Below, in pieces: positions 29,160 to 38,976 of a stretch of 64,000 bases of DNA (position 1 is the stretch's first letter; every line of letters starts with the position of its first letter). The notes beneath the pieces were generated by a model, which was given only the letters and a program-made list of their open reading frames with translations, was not told the DNA's origin and did no database searches. A program made the position numbers and the translations under genes. The stretch comes from Diploptera punctata (lineage: Eukaryota; Arthropoda; Insecta; Blattodea; Blaberidae). The stretch spans positions 1-64,000 of the forward strand of contig JASPKZ010007527.1 in the NCBI GenBank assembly GCA_030220185.1, in the 5' to 3' direction.

Positions 29160-30045
29160 CATTCTTTACAACATATGACGCGAAAAATGTTTCTAAGTTC
29201 CAATCACACACCATGCGCATGCGCCAACAAACGCGAAGCGGTTTACACCATGGAATCACAGGATGTAGCCAACATATAGGCTACACGATATTTAACAAAC
29301 ACAAAAAACTAACCTAACACTATTTGAGTGTTCTAACCTGTGAAAGACCAATCTAAAAGCTAACCTAATGCAATTTAAGCACTCTAACCTGTGAAAGACC
29401 AACCTAAAAGCTAACCAAATGCGATTTAAGCACTGTAACTTGTGAAAGACAAACCTGAAAGCTAACCTAATGCAATTTAAGCACTCTAACCTGTGAAAGA
29501 CCAATCTAAAAGCTAACCTAATGCAATTTAAGCACTGTAACTTGTGAAAGACCAACCTAAAAGCTAACCTAACGCAATTTAAGCACTCTAACCTGTGAAA
29601 GACCAATCTAAAAGCTAACCTAATGCAATTTAAGCACTCTAACCTGTGAAAGACCAACCTAAAAGCTAACCAAATGCAATTTAAGCACTGTAACTTGTGA
29701 AAGATCAACCTAAAAGCTAACCTAACGCAATTTAAGCACTCTAACCTGTGAAAGACCAATCTAAAAGCTAACCTAATGCAATTTAAGCACTCTAACCTGT
29801 GAAAGACCAACCTAAAAGCTAACCAAATGCAATTTAAGCACTGTAACTTGTGAAAGATCAACCTAAAAGCTAACCTAACGCAATTTAAGCACTCTAACCT
29901 GTGAAAGAATGCAACACCCAAAAATAAGTAGTAAGTTCTGAAATTCTGAATTATATGTGTACAGTTAATTACTAAATACTTCCTGTTGGCTGCATTAGAT
30001 ATTCGTTAAAATCAATATAGCTGCCACGTCTTCATGCTACGTATG
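29160..30045 (-). mobile_element. Dispersed repeat R2, expanded copy
   Basis: Inverted relative to 10200-10585. Left flank contains CGCCAACAAACGCGAAGCGG and CACAGGATGTAGCCAACATA. Right flank contains TGTACAGTTAATTAC, AGCTGCCACGTCTTCATGCT. The two flanks bracket the 51-bp minisatellite described next. Confidence 0.75.
29305..29912 (-). repeat. 51-bp minisatellite, 12 units, arranged in triplets
   Basis: GTGAAAGA recurs at 29340, 29391, 29442 and every 51 bp to 29901. Because 51 is a multiple of three, the minus strand keeps a 209-codon frame from 29921 to 29292 with a 17-residue unit such as FHRLECLNCIRLAFRLV. Units mostly follow a three-unit pattern (LECLNCI, LECLNCV, LQCLNC), a 153-bp higher-order repeat. 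I treat the frame as fortuitous: the single-copy homologue at 10385-10455 is not part of a gene. Confidence 0.9.
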
Positions 30046-30077
30046 TAGTTAAGTGCCATAGAAAAATATATTGAAAC

Positions 30078-31090
30078 TAGCGGAACCGGCAGACGTTGTC
30101 CTGCCCGAACATTCAATCGTCGTGTCATGGCCAGATGATAAAAATATGAATTATTTTTTTGTCATAAAACTCACTAATTAATACATAATTAGATATTATT
30201 AAATAAGTTTACAAGAAAACTCTTTTCTGCCATCTGTTATGAGTCAACAAGCGTGCATAATGACATCACATTGTTGAAGGACGGAATATGTCGACAATGC
30301 AGAAAACTACACATCTGACATAACAATGTCCTATAACGCGACCGCAGCGCATCTTCCGTGTCCAATTGTGAATCTAAACCATCCAGGGACCCCCTCAAAC
30401 ACAACTAATTTCATCAAAATCGGTCAAGTCGCTTAGGCAGTTTTTAATTCGGATTTCATGTAAACCTGCACTTCTAATTGTTGGATTTCGCTCATTTTTA
30501 CATAATACCCACCTCGGTTTATTTTAATACAATATACTGAGTTTGTCCACCGCTGTGGTCTCGAGATAGCGTGCTGCCTTGTCACACAGCGGGCCCGGGT
30601 TCGATCCCCGGTCGGGGCAGTTTTTCTGGGCGAGGTTTTTATCGGGGTTTTTCCTCACCTGTAAGACAAATGTCAGGAAAACTTTAAGGCCCAAACGGTC
30701 CCCGAAATCATATGGCCATCATCCTTATCATTATCATCATCACCCTTCACCGGTGTGGAAAGCAACGGGAAGCTACCACACCTACACAATTCCCTAGTAA
30801 AGCTGCAAGCATAGCATGAAAATGCTATGATTGCAGTGAAGGACCTGCCTTCGGGCAGAATTATTATGGATGGATACTGAGTTTTGTTGTAAAACATAAA
30901 AAATTGTGACCGCTAGAGCGATTTACAAATTTTCGCTTCAGGTGAACTCCTATACCTAATGGTTTTAGAGACTTGTATCGAGAATCTAAACCATCGAGGG
31001 ACCCACAGACACACACATAAAACTTTTCATCAAAACTGGTCCAGTCGTTTAGGAGGAGTTCAGTGACAAACACACGTACAGAAGATATAT
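30078..31090 (+). mobile_element. Dispersed repeat R3, copy 1, split by a SINE A
   Basis: Starts ACTAGCGGAACCGGCAGACG and ends GTGACAAACACACGTACAGA plus TA. It matches 52415-53030 and 61470-62060. Interrupted at 30545-30873 by SINE A; flanks rejoin exactly after removal (ATACTGAGTTT once). No coding frame. The GGACCCGGCAGACGTTGTCC-type start is widespread in insect LINE-derived repeats. Confidence 0.8.
30545..30873 (+). mobile_element. tRNA-headed SINE, family A, with 11-bp TSD inside R3
   Basis: ATACTGAGTTT at 30534-30544 and 30874-30884. Head CACCGCTGTGGTCTCGAGAT, B box GGGTTCGATCCCCGGTCGGG, end GGCAGAATTATTATGGATGG. The empty-site sequence is visible in the R3 copy at 52811. Confidence 0.95.
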
Positions 31091-31289
31091 ATATGCATAT
31101 AAAGATGAGTTTGTGTATCAAGTTGAGGTAGGAGCCGCCGCTGACATTCCTTAACAAGAAAAACATATAATTAGTGCAAGACTAAGAGGTGACGTTAAGC
31201 TACTTAAAAAGTTATTTATTTACAAGAGTGCATGAGGTAACACACACCGTAAAGTGTTCGTATTGGTATAGGATACATCAGTCGGTTTA
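31091..31289. other. Unassigned sequence
   Basis: No gene or repeat recognised. Confidence 0.45.
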
Positions 31290-31400
31290 AATCATTTAAG
31301 ACCCGACGTGCGGTGCGACACCTAAATAAATTAAATGAGTTTTTATGTTTAGTTAAATAAGTGAAAATAAAAATAATTTTATTCGTATTTATGTCGTGAT
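31290..31400 (+). mobile_element. R4-like start fragment
   Basis: TTTAAGACCCGACGTGCGGT, then TGTTTAGTTAAATAAGTGAA and TTTATGTCGTGATTATCAGC resemble the first 110 bp of R4 (7088, 39962). Confidence 0.55.
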
Positions 31401-31492
31401 TATCAGCTTAGGGGTTGTTTGATCGGGTTACAGGTAAATTGATCGATTTACAGGTAGTTCGGTCCTTTCGGAGGTAGTGTGATCTGTTTCTG

Positions 31493-31952
31493 CTAGGTTA
31501 GGTTGGGTTAGGTTAAATTGGGTTAGATTAGGTTAGGTTGGGTTAGGTTAAATTGGGTTAGATTAGGTTAGGTTGGGTTAGGTTAGGTTGGGTTAGGTTA
31601 AATTGGGTTAGATTAGGTTAGGTTGGGTTAGGTTAAATTGGGTTAGATTAGGTTAGGTTGGGTTAGGTTAGGTTGGGTTAGGTTAAATTGGGTTAGATTA
31701 GGTTAGGTTGGGTTAGGTTAAATTGGGTTAGATTAGGTTAGGTTGGGTTAGGTTAAATTGGGTTAGATTAGGTTAGGTTGGGTTAGGTTAAATTGGGTTA
31801 GATTAAGTTAGGTTGGGTTAGGTTAAATTGGGTTAGATTAGGTTAGGTTGGGTTAGGTTAGGTTCGTTATGATTCGGTTAGGTTAGGCTTGGTTTGCTTA
31901 GGTTAGGCTAGGTTGAGTTGAGTTGAGTTTGGTTATGTCAGGTACCATACGC
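31493..31952 (+). repeat. GGTTA pentamer array, block 1
   Basis: TTAGG-type pentamers (insect telomere motif) with regular variants. The variant GGTTAAATTGGG recurs at spacings of 35 or 50 bp between 31511 and 31823 (35, 50, 35, 50, 35, 35, 35, 35), always multiples of five. The end (31860-31952) changes to a GGTTCG/GGTTGAG variant mix. Confidence 0.95.
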
Positions 31953-32241
31953 GGGGGCACGCCGTAGCGTAGTGCTTATGGCACTGAGCTACAAGCCGGA
32001 GGGTCGAGGGTTCAAGTTCCGTTGGGGTCAGGATTTTTAAACTGACCCAAACCCTCTGGCGGCACTATGGCCCTGGGGTCGACTCAGCCTCTAACGGAAA
32101 TGAGTACCAGACGCTTGTTCTGGGGTAAAGGCGGCCGTCACGCAGGGCTGACATAAAGTGCCGATTGTCTACAAAAAGTGGGAGCCTTAACCTCCTACTA
32201 CCCCAAGGGTCTCCGGGCCTGTTGTGGGATCACTTTACTTT
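31953..32241 (+). mobile_element. tRNA-headed SINE, family C, inside the GGTTA array, 13-bp TSD
   Basis: AGGTACCATACGC at 31940-31952 and 32242-32254. The insert starts GGGGGCACGCCGTAGCGTAG and ends GATCACTTTACTTT. It lacks the CAACCCGG part found in other copies. Confidence 0.95.
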
Positions 32242-33305
32242 AGGTACCATACGCTACGGTTCGTTTCGATTCGGTTCAGTTAGATTAGGTTTGGTTTGCT
32301 TAAGTTAGGTTAAGCTGGGTTAGGTTAAGTTAGGTTCGTTACGGTTAGTTATGATTCGGTTAGGTTGGGTTGGCTCATGTTAGGTTAGGTTCGTTATGAT
32401 TCGGTTCAGTTAGGTTTGGTTTGCTTAAGTTAGGTTAAGCTGGGTTGCGTTAAGTTAGGTTCGTTACGGTTAGTTACGATTGGGTTAGGTTTGCTTACGT
32501 TAGGTTGGGTTGGCTCAGGTTAGGTTAGGTTCGTTATGATTCGGTTAGGTTAGGTTTGGTTTGCTTAAGTTAGGTTAAGCTGGGTTGCGTTAAGTTAGGT
32601 TCGTTACGGTTAGTTACGATTGGGTTAGGTTTGCTTACGTTAGGTTGGGTTGGCTCATGTTAGGTTAGGTTCGTTATGATTCGGTTCAGTTAGGTTTGGT
32701 TTGCTTAAGTTAGGTTAAGCTGGGTTGCGTTAAGTTAGGTTCGTTACGGTTAGTTACGATTGGGTTAGGTTTGCTTACGTTAGGTTGGGTTGGCTCATGT
32801 TAGGTTAGGTTCGTTATGATTCGGTTCAGTTAGGTTTGGTTTGCTTAAGTTAGGTTAGGCTGGGTTGCGTTAAGTTAGGTTCGTTACGGTTAGTTACGAT
32901 TGGGTTAGGTTTGCTTACGTTAGGTTGGGTTGGCTCAGGTTAGGTTAGGTTCGTTATGATTCGGTTAGGTTAGGCTCGGTTTGCTTAGGTTAGGCTAGGT
33001 TGAGTTGAGTTGCGTTAGGTTATGTTAGGTACCATACGCTACGGTTCGTTTCGATTCGGTTCAGTTAGATTGGGTTTGGTTTGCTTAAGTTAGGTTAAGC
33101 TGGGTTAGGTTAAGTTAGGTTCGTTACGATTCGGTTAGGTTGGGTTGGCTTAGGTTAGGTTCATTATGATTCGGTTCAGTTAGGTTAGGTCAGGTTTTCT
33201 TAGGTTAGGTTAGTTTAGGTTAGGTTCTGTTAGGTCACATTAGGTTAGATTACGTTCTGTTAGGTTAATAAGTTACAATAGGTTAAGGTAGGAATTACGA
33301 TAGAT
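32242..33305 (+). repeat. GGTTA pentamer array, block 2, with 140-bp higher-order repeat
   Basis: TCGTTATGATTCGG recurs at 32391, 32531, 32671, 32811 and 32951, exactly 140 bp (28 pentamers) apart, each unit ending in TTGGCTCATG or TTGGCTCAGG. A larger repeat is also visible: AGGTACCATACGC at 32242 recurs at 33027 with similar flanks, an offset of 785 bp (157 pentamers). The array decays after 33200. Confidence 0.95.
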
Positions 33306-33307
33306 CA

Positions 33308-33385
33308 GGTTACGACCTCGGCCAGGTATGAACCCGCGATCCTCGGAACCAGAGTCGAGGAACATAATCAGCAATGCATTCCCAG
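33308..33385 (-). mobile_element. SINE D head relic
   Basis: CCTCGGCCAGGTATGAACCC, GCGATCCTCGGAACCAGAG and GAGGAACATAATCAGC parallel the head complement of family D. Confidence 0.55.
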
Positions 33386-33644
33386 GATAAAAATTAATTA
33401 AATCGAAGAAGTTTATCTTGATATGGAGGGGTTTCTATCAAACAATTTGAGTTAAAATTCCAGGGTTTTAGATTAAAAAAAATACTCTGTTATCAGTTGT
33501 TTGCATTTGATATTCGTAAAGAAGTAATAACATTAAATAGAGTAGGCTATGTGATGACTTCACACCTTAATTATAGATTGGTTCAAACTCAAATATGAAC
33601 AAGCTAATCAAACTTATTTCAAATTCTATGTTGTTTTGGTTTTT
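33386..33644. other. Unassigned sequence
   Basis: No gene or repeat recognised. Confidence 0.45.
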
Positions 33645-34500
33645 TTTAGATTTAGGGGATGAACAAGGCCTAAAAATCAATGGTATTAATAAGCTGTTAG
33701 TTTATGCTGATGATGTAGTACTATTGGCCGATAGCGAGGAGATACTAAAGGCCAACACGCACACACTATTGAGTAACACTAAGAAATTGGGACTGGAAGT
33801 AAACATCAATAAAACTAAATATATGCTCACACAGAAATACATTATATAATGGAAATGGACAATCACAAATGAGGGAAATTTTGAACAAGTGGCTAAATTC
33901 AAATACCTAGGAACAATAATCACAAGCAGGAATAAGATGCACAAAGAAATTAAACATAGGCTCAATTCTGGAAATGCGTGTTATTATGTATTACGGGGAC
34001 TCCTGTCGTCCCAACTCCTTTCAAAAAACGTTAAACTGATAATATTTAAAACTGTTATTTTACCAGTTATAATATATGGATGTGAAACATGGACTCTACC
34101 TTTAAGGGAGGAGAAAAGATACGAGTATATGAGAATAAAGATCTTAAGAAATGATTTGGACCAAAGACATGAACAGGCAGGCGAATGGAGAAGACTACAT
34201 AACATGATCTTTATAGGGAACCAGATATAATGAGAACTTTATGTCTCAATAGACTGCGATGAGAAGGAAATGATGCACTAATTAGAAATTAAAATAGGGG
34301 CATGAAAGTTTCTTGTAGGCAATGTACATGGTAAACGCCCAGTTGGTAGACCAAGATTCGGGTGGGAGAATGACATTAACCATGATTTGAGGGAAGTAGA
34401 TTATACAAGAGATGATTGGAAAACATTAGCTCAGGATAGGGATATGTGGAGAACTTTTGTCCAGTCGGCCATGAACCTATGGGTTCGATAGTGCCAGTTA
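33645..34500 (+). mobile_element. LINE A with RT catalytic box, most of the 3' half
   Basis: Frame 33595-33849: DEQGLKINGINKLLVYADD (catalytic YADD near 33700), ADSEEILKANTHTLLSNTKK, LGLEVNINKTKYML, then a stop. Frame 33889-34230: AKFKYLGTIITSRNKMHKEI, LPVIIYGCETWTLPLREEKR. The C-terminal part to 34495 is frameshifted, ending at GTTCGATAGTGCCAGTTAGT. Sequence upstream of 33640 is not LINE A, so the copy is 5'-truncated just before YADD. Confidence 0.85.
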
Positions 34501-35064
34501 GTTACTTGTAAGTTATTTTAATAAAAAATCTCAATATTTGTCGATATAGGCCTAATTTAAAAGCTAAATTATTAATTAGAAATTTTCAGTGAGAAATTGC
34601 ATAGCCTATCGATTGAATTTGAAAATATCTAAAAGGAAATAAATGGTTCTCTGTTAGATTTATGGTAAATTATAGGATCTGAGGATGAACAGGCACAAGA
34701 ATAGATCACAAACACACCAAGATATTCCGAAACATGAAGTAGGCCATTGGTTTATAACTTTTATTTAAATAACATATTTTTGTGGTTGCTCGGAGAGATA
34801 AGTTGATAATTTCCAGTTTTCCTTGATTTTAAATAATGTGATAGCAGCTTTTATCTGGCAGAGAGTGGAGGAAAACTGTCGCCATGCTGACATAGGCTAC
34901 TGTTCCAGTGTCAGTGTTTGTTTTGCAAGGCACAGTTTTAGACAAATTAAGACCTGTGTGATAACAAGCAAATATCACAAGTGCTTGACCTTCTGCAGGT
35001 CACCTCACTTCTTTAGTTCGCGTTTAAAGCAGCGAAATTACTTTTAATTAACAATAATGCAAAT
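34501..35064. other. Unassigned sequence
   Basis: One 74-codon ORF (34823-35047) without recognisable motif; no repeat match. Confidence 0.45.
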
Positions 35065-35136
35065 TGGGACTGGAAGTAAACATCAACAAAACTATAAATA
35101 TATGTTCACACATAAAAATACATTAATAATAATAAC

Positions 35137-35179
<43 letters not shown>

Positions 35180-35524
35180 GCTTTATTTTACCTGGCAGAG
35201 TTAAGGCCTTAAGGCCTTGTCTACCACTCAACCATTATATTTATAATGGAAATGGACAGCTAATGACAAATGAGGTAAATTTCGAACAAGTGGCTGAATT
35301 CAAATACCTAGGAACAATAATCACAAACAGGAATGAGATGCACCAAGAAATTAAACATAGGTTCAATTCTGGAAATGCATGCTATTATGCATTACAGAGA
35401 CTGTTGATGTCCCAACTCCTTTCAAAAAACATCAAACTGAAAATATATAAAACTATTATTCTACCAGTTATACTATATGGGTGCGAAACATGGACTCTTA
35501 CTTTAAGGGAGGAAAGGAGATTAC
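35065..35524 (+). mobile_element. LINE A fragment carrying a microsatellite-headed insertion
   Basis: TTGGGACTGGAAGTAAACAT, then after an insert at 35125-35238 the frame 35263-35524 gives TNEVNFEQVAEFKYLGTIIT, ILPVILYGCETWTLTLREER. It is cut at GGAAAGGAGATTAC by a fragment of the composite hairpin element. Confidence 0.8.
35125..35238. mobile_element. Short insertion: (AAT)n plus CCTGGCAGAGTTAAGGCC end
   Basis: Lies inside LINE A between AAATACATT and TAATGGAAATGG. About 45 bp of AAT triplets followed by AGCTTTATTTTACCTGGCAG, AGTTAAGGCCTTAAGGCC and CACTCAACCATTATA. Likely the microsatellite-tailed end of a non-autonomous element. Confidence 0.6.
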
Positions 35525-35570
35525 TCACTTCGTGAGTCGTGAAATTTGAAAATCACTCATTACTTATGAA
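35525..35570 (-). mobile_element. Composite hairpin element, terminal fragment
   Basis: TCACTTCGTGAGTCGTGAAA ... TCATTACTTATGAAC is the hairpin end of the family at 11391 and 49335. The inverse terminal word ATCATAAGTAATGCC occurs again at 36019-36033, just before SINE B. Confidence 0.65.
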
Positions 35571-36017
35571 CAGGTGATTCAGGGGATCGTGGTTCTACAT
35601 TTGGGAGTCGTGTTGGTCAACACTGGACCTATGGAAAACGACTGTCAAGTGCTACCAACTGAACCGACTCATTAATTTTCTTCAACATGTTGTTCATAAT
35701 TAGACATGACATTTTACACCCAATTTCAAAACGCTGATATGACGACAGTTTCCGACAACAAATGTCTTTACATGATTTATGTTTCCTTTTGTAAAAACCG
35801 GTTTTTAAATGCGAAGTAATTGGTTTTCTTATCCCATTTTTAAGTTAACCTTGAAATATAGAAGGTTTATTTTAGTTTTATTGCAATTATATTACTTTTT
35901 TCTCTCTTTTCATTGCATGACGTGATGCACTCAACTTGTAAGCACGATACCTGCTTAGTGACGTCTTCAGAAACTCCCTCTTTTCCTTCTTGTTTCTGTT
36001 TTTAACCAAATTCCAGG
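35571..36017. other. Unassigned sequence between two hairpin-element termini
   Basis: GTTGGTCAACACTGGACCTA and GTGCTACCAACTGAACCGAC (35600-35670) look tRNA-like but do not fold convincingly. No gene recognised. Confidence 0.35.
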
Positions 36018-36033
36018 TTTATCATAAGTAATG

Positions 36034-36330
36034 CCTATGGGCTTAGTGGTGAGTGTTTCTGGCTATAGTTCATGAGGTTCTGCGTTCCATTCCCGGTCAA
36101 ACCATAGGAATTTTTCCTTAAAGGGAATTATTCCTGTGGATGTCCATGGTCTGGAATTTAGGTTAAGAACTCTCCTGGCGCTTCATTATCATTTATCACC
36201 CATCATATCATCGGGGTAACGTAACTTCGCTTTCCAGGTGCCCCAACCTAAGAAATGGATTACAATTCAGTCTATGTCAGGGGAGAAAGCTAGAAATATC
36301 ACAAAAAACAACCTAGTGGCATTAGAAAAA
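36034..36330 (+). mobile_element. tRNA-headed SINE, family B
   Basis: Head GGGCTTAGTGGTGAGTGTTT, B-box-like GTTCCATTCCCGGTC, then AAAGGGAATTATTCCTGTGG, GGTTAAGAACTCTCCTGGCG and the shared 3' module CATCATATCATCGGGGTAAC ... CAGGTGCCCCAACCTAAGAA. Other copies: 44583, 45609, 47995 and 60465. Confidence 0.8.
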
Positions 36331-36354
36331 AATGTGTATTTATTTATTTATAAA

Positions 36355-36672
36355 TCCACCGCTGTGGTCTCGATGTAGCGTGCTGCCTTGTCACGCAGCG
36401 GGTCCGGTCGGGGCAGTTTTTCTGGGTAAGGTTTTTATCGAGGTTTTTCCTCACCTGTAAGACAAATGTCAGGAAAACTTTAAGGCCCAAACGGTCCCCT
36501 AAATCATATGGCCATCATCCTTACCATCATCATCATCATCATCCTTCACCGGTGTGGAAAGCAACGGGAAGCTATCACACCTACAATTCCCTAATAAAGC
36601 TGCAAGCATAACATGAAAATGCTATGATTGCAGTGAAGGACCTGCCTTCGGGCAGAATTACTATGGATGGAT
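36355..36672 (+). mobile_element. tRNA-headed SINE, family A (short form)
   Basis: CCACCGCTGTGGTCTCGATG to CTATGGATGGATA. A 10-base deletion in the B-box region (GGGTCCGGTCGGGG) removes the GTTCGA core. Confidence 0.85.
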
Positions 36673-36749
36673 ATATATAATTTTAAAAACCAAAGGTATA
36701 TTCTAATAAAACCAGGGAAATTAGTGCAAGAATTGGACTTGCTGACAAA

Positions 36750-36954
36750 TGCACTTTGTTTCTTCGTGTGATCATATATTTAGTTTTATTGATATTTACT
36801 TCCAGTCCTAATTTCTTAGTGTTACTCAATAGTGTGTGCGTGTTGGCCTTTAGTATCTCCTCGCTATCGCCCAATAGCACTACATCATCAGCATAAACTA
36901 ACAGCTTATTAATACCATTGAGTTGTAGGCCTTCTTCATCCTCTAAAGATATAA
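36750..36954 (-). mobile_element. LINE A RT catalytic segment
   Basis: Minus frame reads EDEEGLQLNGINKLLVYADD, VVLLGDSEEILKANTHTLLS, NTKKLGLEVNINKTKYMI. Truncated at the 5' side by the mariner-like element. Confidence 0.85.
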
Positions 36955-37472
36955 TGGCTGCTCTACTACAAAATGAACAGACTTGAAACATTTATTTCTT
37001 CCAAACTACAAAAAATAGAAACACAATTTCAACGTCCCCGGAAAGATAAAAGTTGGAAGTTGTGATCACAGTTCTACATACGCGCATATGGACGGATGAA
37101 TTGATACGATAGACTTAGCGAAGTAATGTGCCCCAGGTCACCAGATCTAACACCGTGTGATTTGTATCTGTGGGGTTACGTAAAAGACCGTGTTTTTATC
37201 CCCCCCCCATGCCTGACACTCTTGAAAATCTGCGACAAAGAATTGTTGAAGCTGTGAATTCGATAACTAGAGACCAGCTGATTCGTGTGTGGCAAGAAAT
37301 GAGCCACCGTTTTGATATTTGTCGTGTAACACATGGTGCTCATATTGAATGCATAAAATAGTGAAATTTGAACTTTTCTCTTTCCAGGAACGTTGGAATT
37401 GTGTTTATATTTTTTGTAGTTTGGAAGAAATGAATGTTTGAAGTCTGTTCCTTCTTACTGAATAGCCCTGTA
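36955..37472 (+). mobile_element. Mariner-like DNA transposon, internally deleted
   Basis: Terminal inverted repeats of about 80 bp: left 36971-37055 (GAACAGACTTGAAACATTTA ...) and right 37375-37450 (... TTTGGAAGAAATGAATGTTT, GAAGTCTGTTCC). Right outer end CTGAATAGCCCTGTA. Between them the last part of a transposase: in the ORF at 37140-37361, SPDLTPCDLYLWGYVKDR (third-Asp region, D-L-T-P-C-D), then RQRIVEAVNSITRDQLIRVW and ...DICRVTHGAHIECIK before TAG. Most of the catalytic domain is deleted and one extra C near 37135 breaks the frame. Confidence 0.8.
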
Positions 37473-37865
37473 TATAAATATGTACAATTCAAGACTAAAA
37501 GTGTATAAAACACTGGTTCTTCCAACTCTTTTGTATCGACATTGGAACAGAAGGATATACAGAGACTTAGATCTGCTGAAATGAGATACCTTCGGAGGAC
37601 TGCAGGATACACACTACTAGATGAAAAAAAAATTGAAGACATCTTAGAAGAATTACACATGGAACCTTTAGAACACAAAATTTCTGATTATAAGTCAAGA
37701 TGGATGCAACATGTTCATCGAATGGAAGATCGCAGAATACCCAAACAAATGTTAAGATATCAACCTGCAGGAAGAAGAAGACCAGGACGTCCACTCAAAA
37801 GACTTCTGAATGGTGTTTCTCTTGAGGCCGAAACAGGTCAACAAATGGCCTAAATTCGTGAATGT
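37473..37865 (+). mobile_element. LINE B, C-terminal fragment
   Basis: SRLKVYKTLVLPTLLY, then in frame 37542-37853 QKDIQRLRSAEMRYLRRTAG, KIEDILEELHMEPLEHKISD, SRWMQHVHRMEDRRIPKQML and RRRPGRPLKRLLN. The YGCETW part is lost at a small deletion near 37535. Followed by an ATG triplet run (37868-37893), likely its 3' tail. A relative is at 43455. Confidence 0.8.
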
Positions 37866-37893
37866 ACTATGATGATGATGATGATGATGATGA

Positions 37894-38289
37894 TAAATAG
37901 GTACAATTAGATAAGTGAGGAATTTCCATGAAAAAGCTCAGATGAAACAGGTCTTGCTATGGATTTTGTAAGTAACAACACAGTGTCGGCCGACATGCAA
38001 ATGCACTCTGTACTCGCGTGTGGATTGAAACATGGCGGCAGTGCGCAATGATTACTCACACTATTAGAGTGCTAGTCGGTGACAGACGTGTGATTGGTGC
38101 AGACACGATGTGAGTGACGGTGCAACCTGATCCTTCCTTCACGTAAGTTATTGTCTTCTTTCTCGATTTAATATCCTTTGTATTCAAATACCTATTTTTG
38201 GGGCTGTTAAACAAGGTGAAGAAGTAGAAATTGTATAAGAGACCTGATTTATATTAATATTAATACTAATAATATAGTAAAATAAGAAT
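37894..38289. other. Unassigned sequence
   Basis: No gene or repeat recognised. Confidence 0.45.
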
Positions 38290-38660
38290 GCAAAGTTATA
38301 AGAAAAGTTTTAGGTCCACAAGTCATAGGTGAAGCAATTAGACTCAGAAATACAAAGGAAATAAAAATATATACAGACATTCATAGTGATATTAGAAAAC
38401 GAAGGTTAAAATTGTATGGTCATATTAAACGAATGAACTCAAATAGGCTTACAAAACAGATAATGGAATTGTACCAAAACAGAAGTAAATATCCCAAACA
38501 GAGATATATTTAGAATTAAGGTGAATAAGTGACAAGTTGACCAAGAGGACAAACCGAAGAAAAAAACTGGAACAACTTGGACAGATGATAGAAAACAAGC
38601 TCATAGCAAAAGAATTAAAGAAATTTCGGCTCAAAGGAAACGCCTCTAAGTACTTTGCGT
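38290..38660 (+). mobile_element. LINE F, C-terminal relic
   Basis: Translation gives KVLGPQVIGEAIRLRNTKEI, TDIHSDIRKRRLKLYGHIKR and MNSNRLTKQIMEL before stops, the RLxxYGHIxRM region of another non-LTR lineage. Downstream frame is destroyed. Confidence 0.65.
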
Positions 38661-38707
38661 AGTCCTACATGGGCTCATTCGCAATTTAAAAAGAAAAATA
38701 ATAATAA

Positions 38708-38976
38708 TCCATCCATAGTAATTCTGCCCCAGAGGGCAGGTCCTTCACTGCAGTCATAGCATGTTCATGCTATGCTCGCAGCTTTAGTAGGGAATTGTAG
38801 GTGTGGTAGCTTCCCGTTGCTTTCCAAAGTGGCGAAGGATGATGATGATGATGATGATTATGATAAGGATGATGATGATGGCCACATGATTTCGGGGACC
38901 GTTTGGCCCTTAAAGTTTTCCTGACATTTGTCTTGCAGGTGAGGAAAAACCTCACCCAGGAAATTGTCCCGATCGG
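38708..38976 (-). mobile_element. tRNA-headed SINE, family A, body and tail
   Basis: CCATCCATAGTAATTCTGCC to TTGTCCCGATCGGTCCCCGAT; the tRNA-like head is missing and is replaced by the next element in opposite orientation. Confidence 0.75.

Noticed and set aside
29305..29912. CRISPR-like regular repeats
   Set aside because: Units are directly tandem with no unique spacers, and the surroundings are clearly eukaryotic.
29292..29921. 209-codon minus-strand ORF with 17-residue repeats
   Set aside because: Explained by a 51-bp tandem array; the single-copy homologue at 10.4 kb has no gene context. Kept as a repeat, not a CDS.
31493..33305. A true telomere
   Set aside because: The array is degenerate, has higher-order structure, carries a SINE and is flanked on both sides by ordinary interspersed sequence, so it is interstitial.
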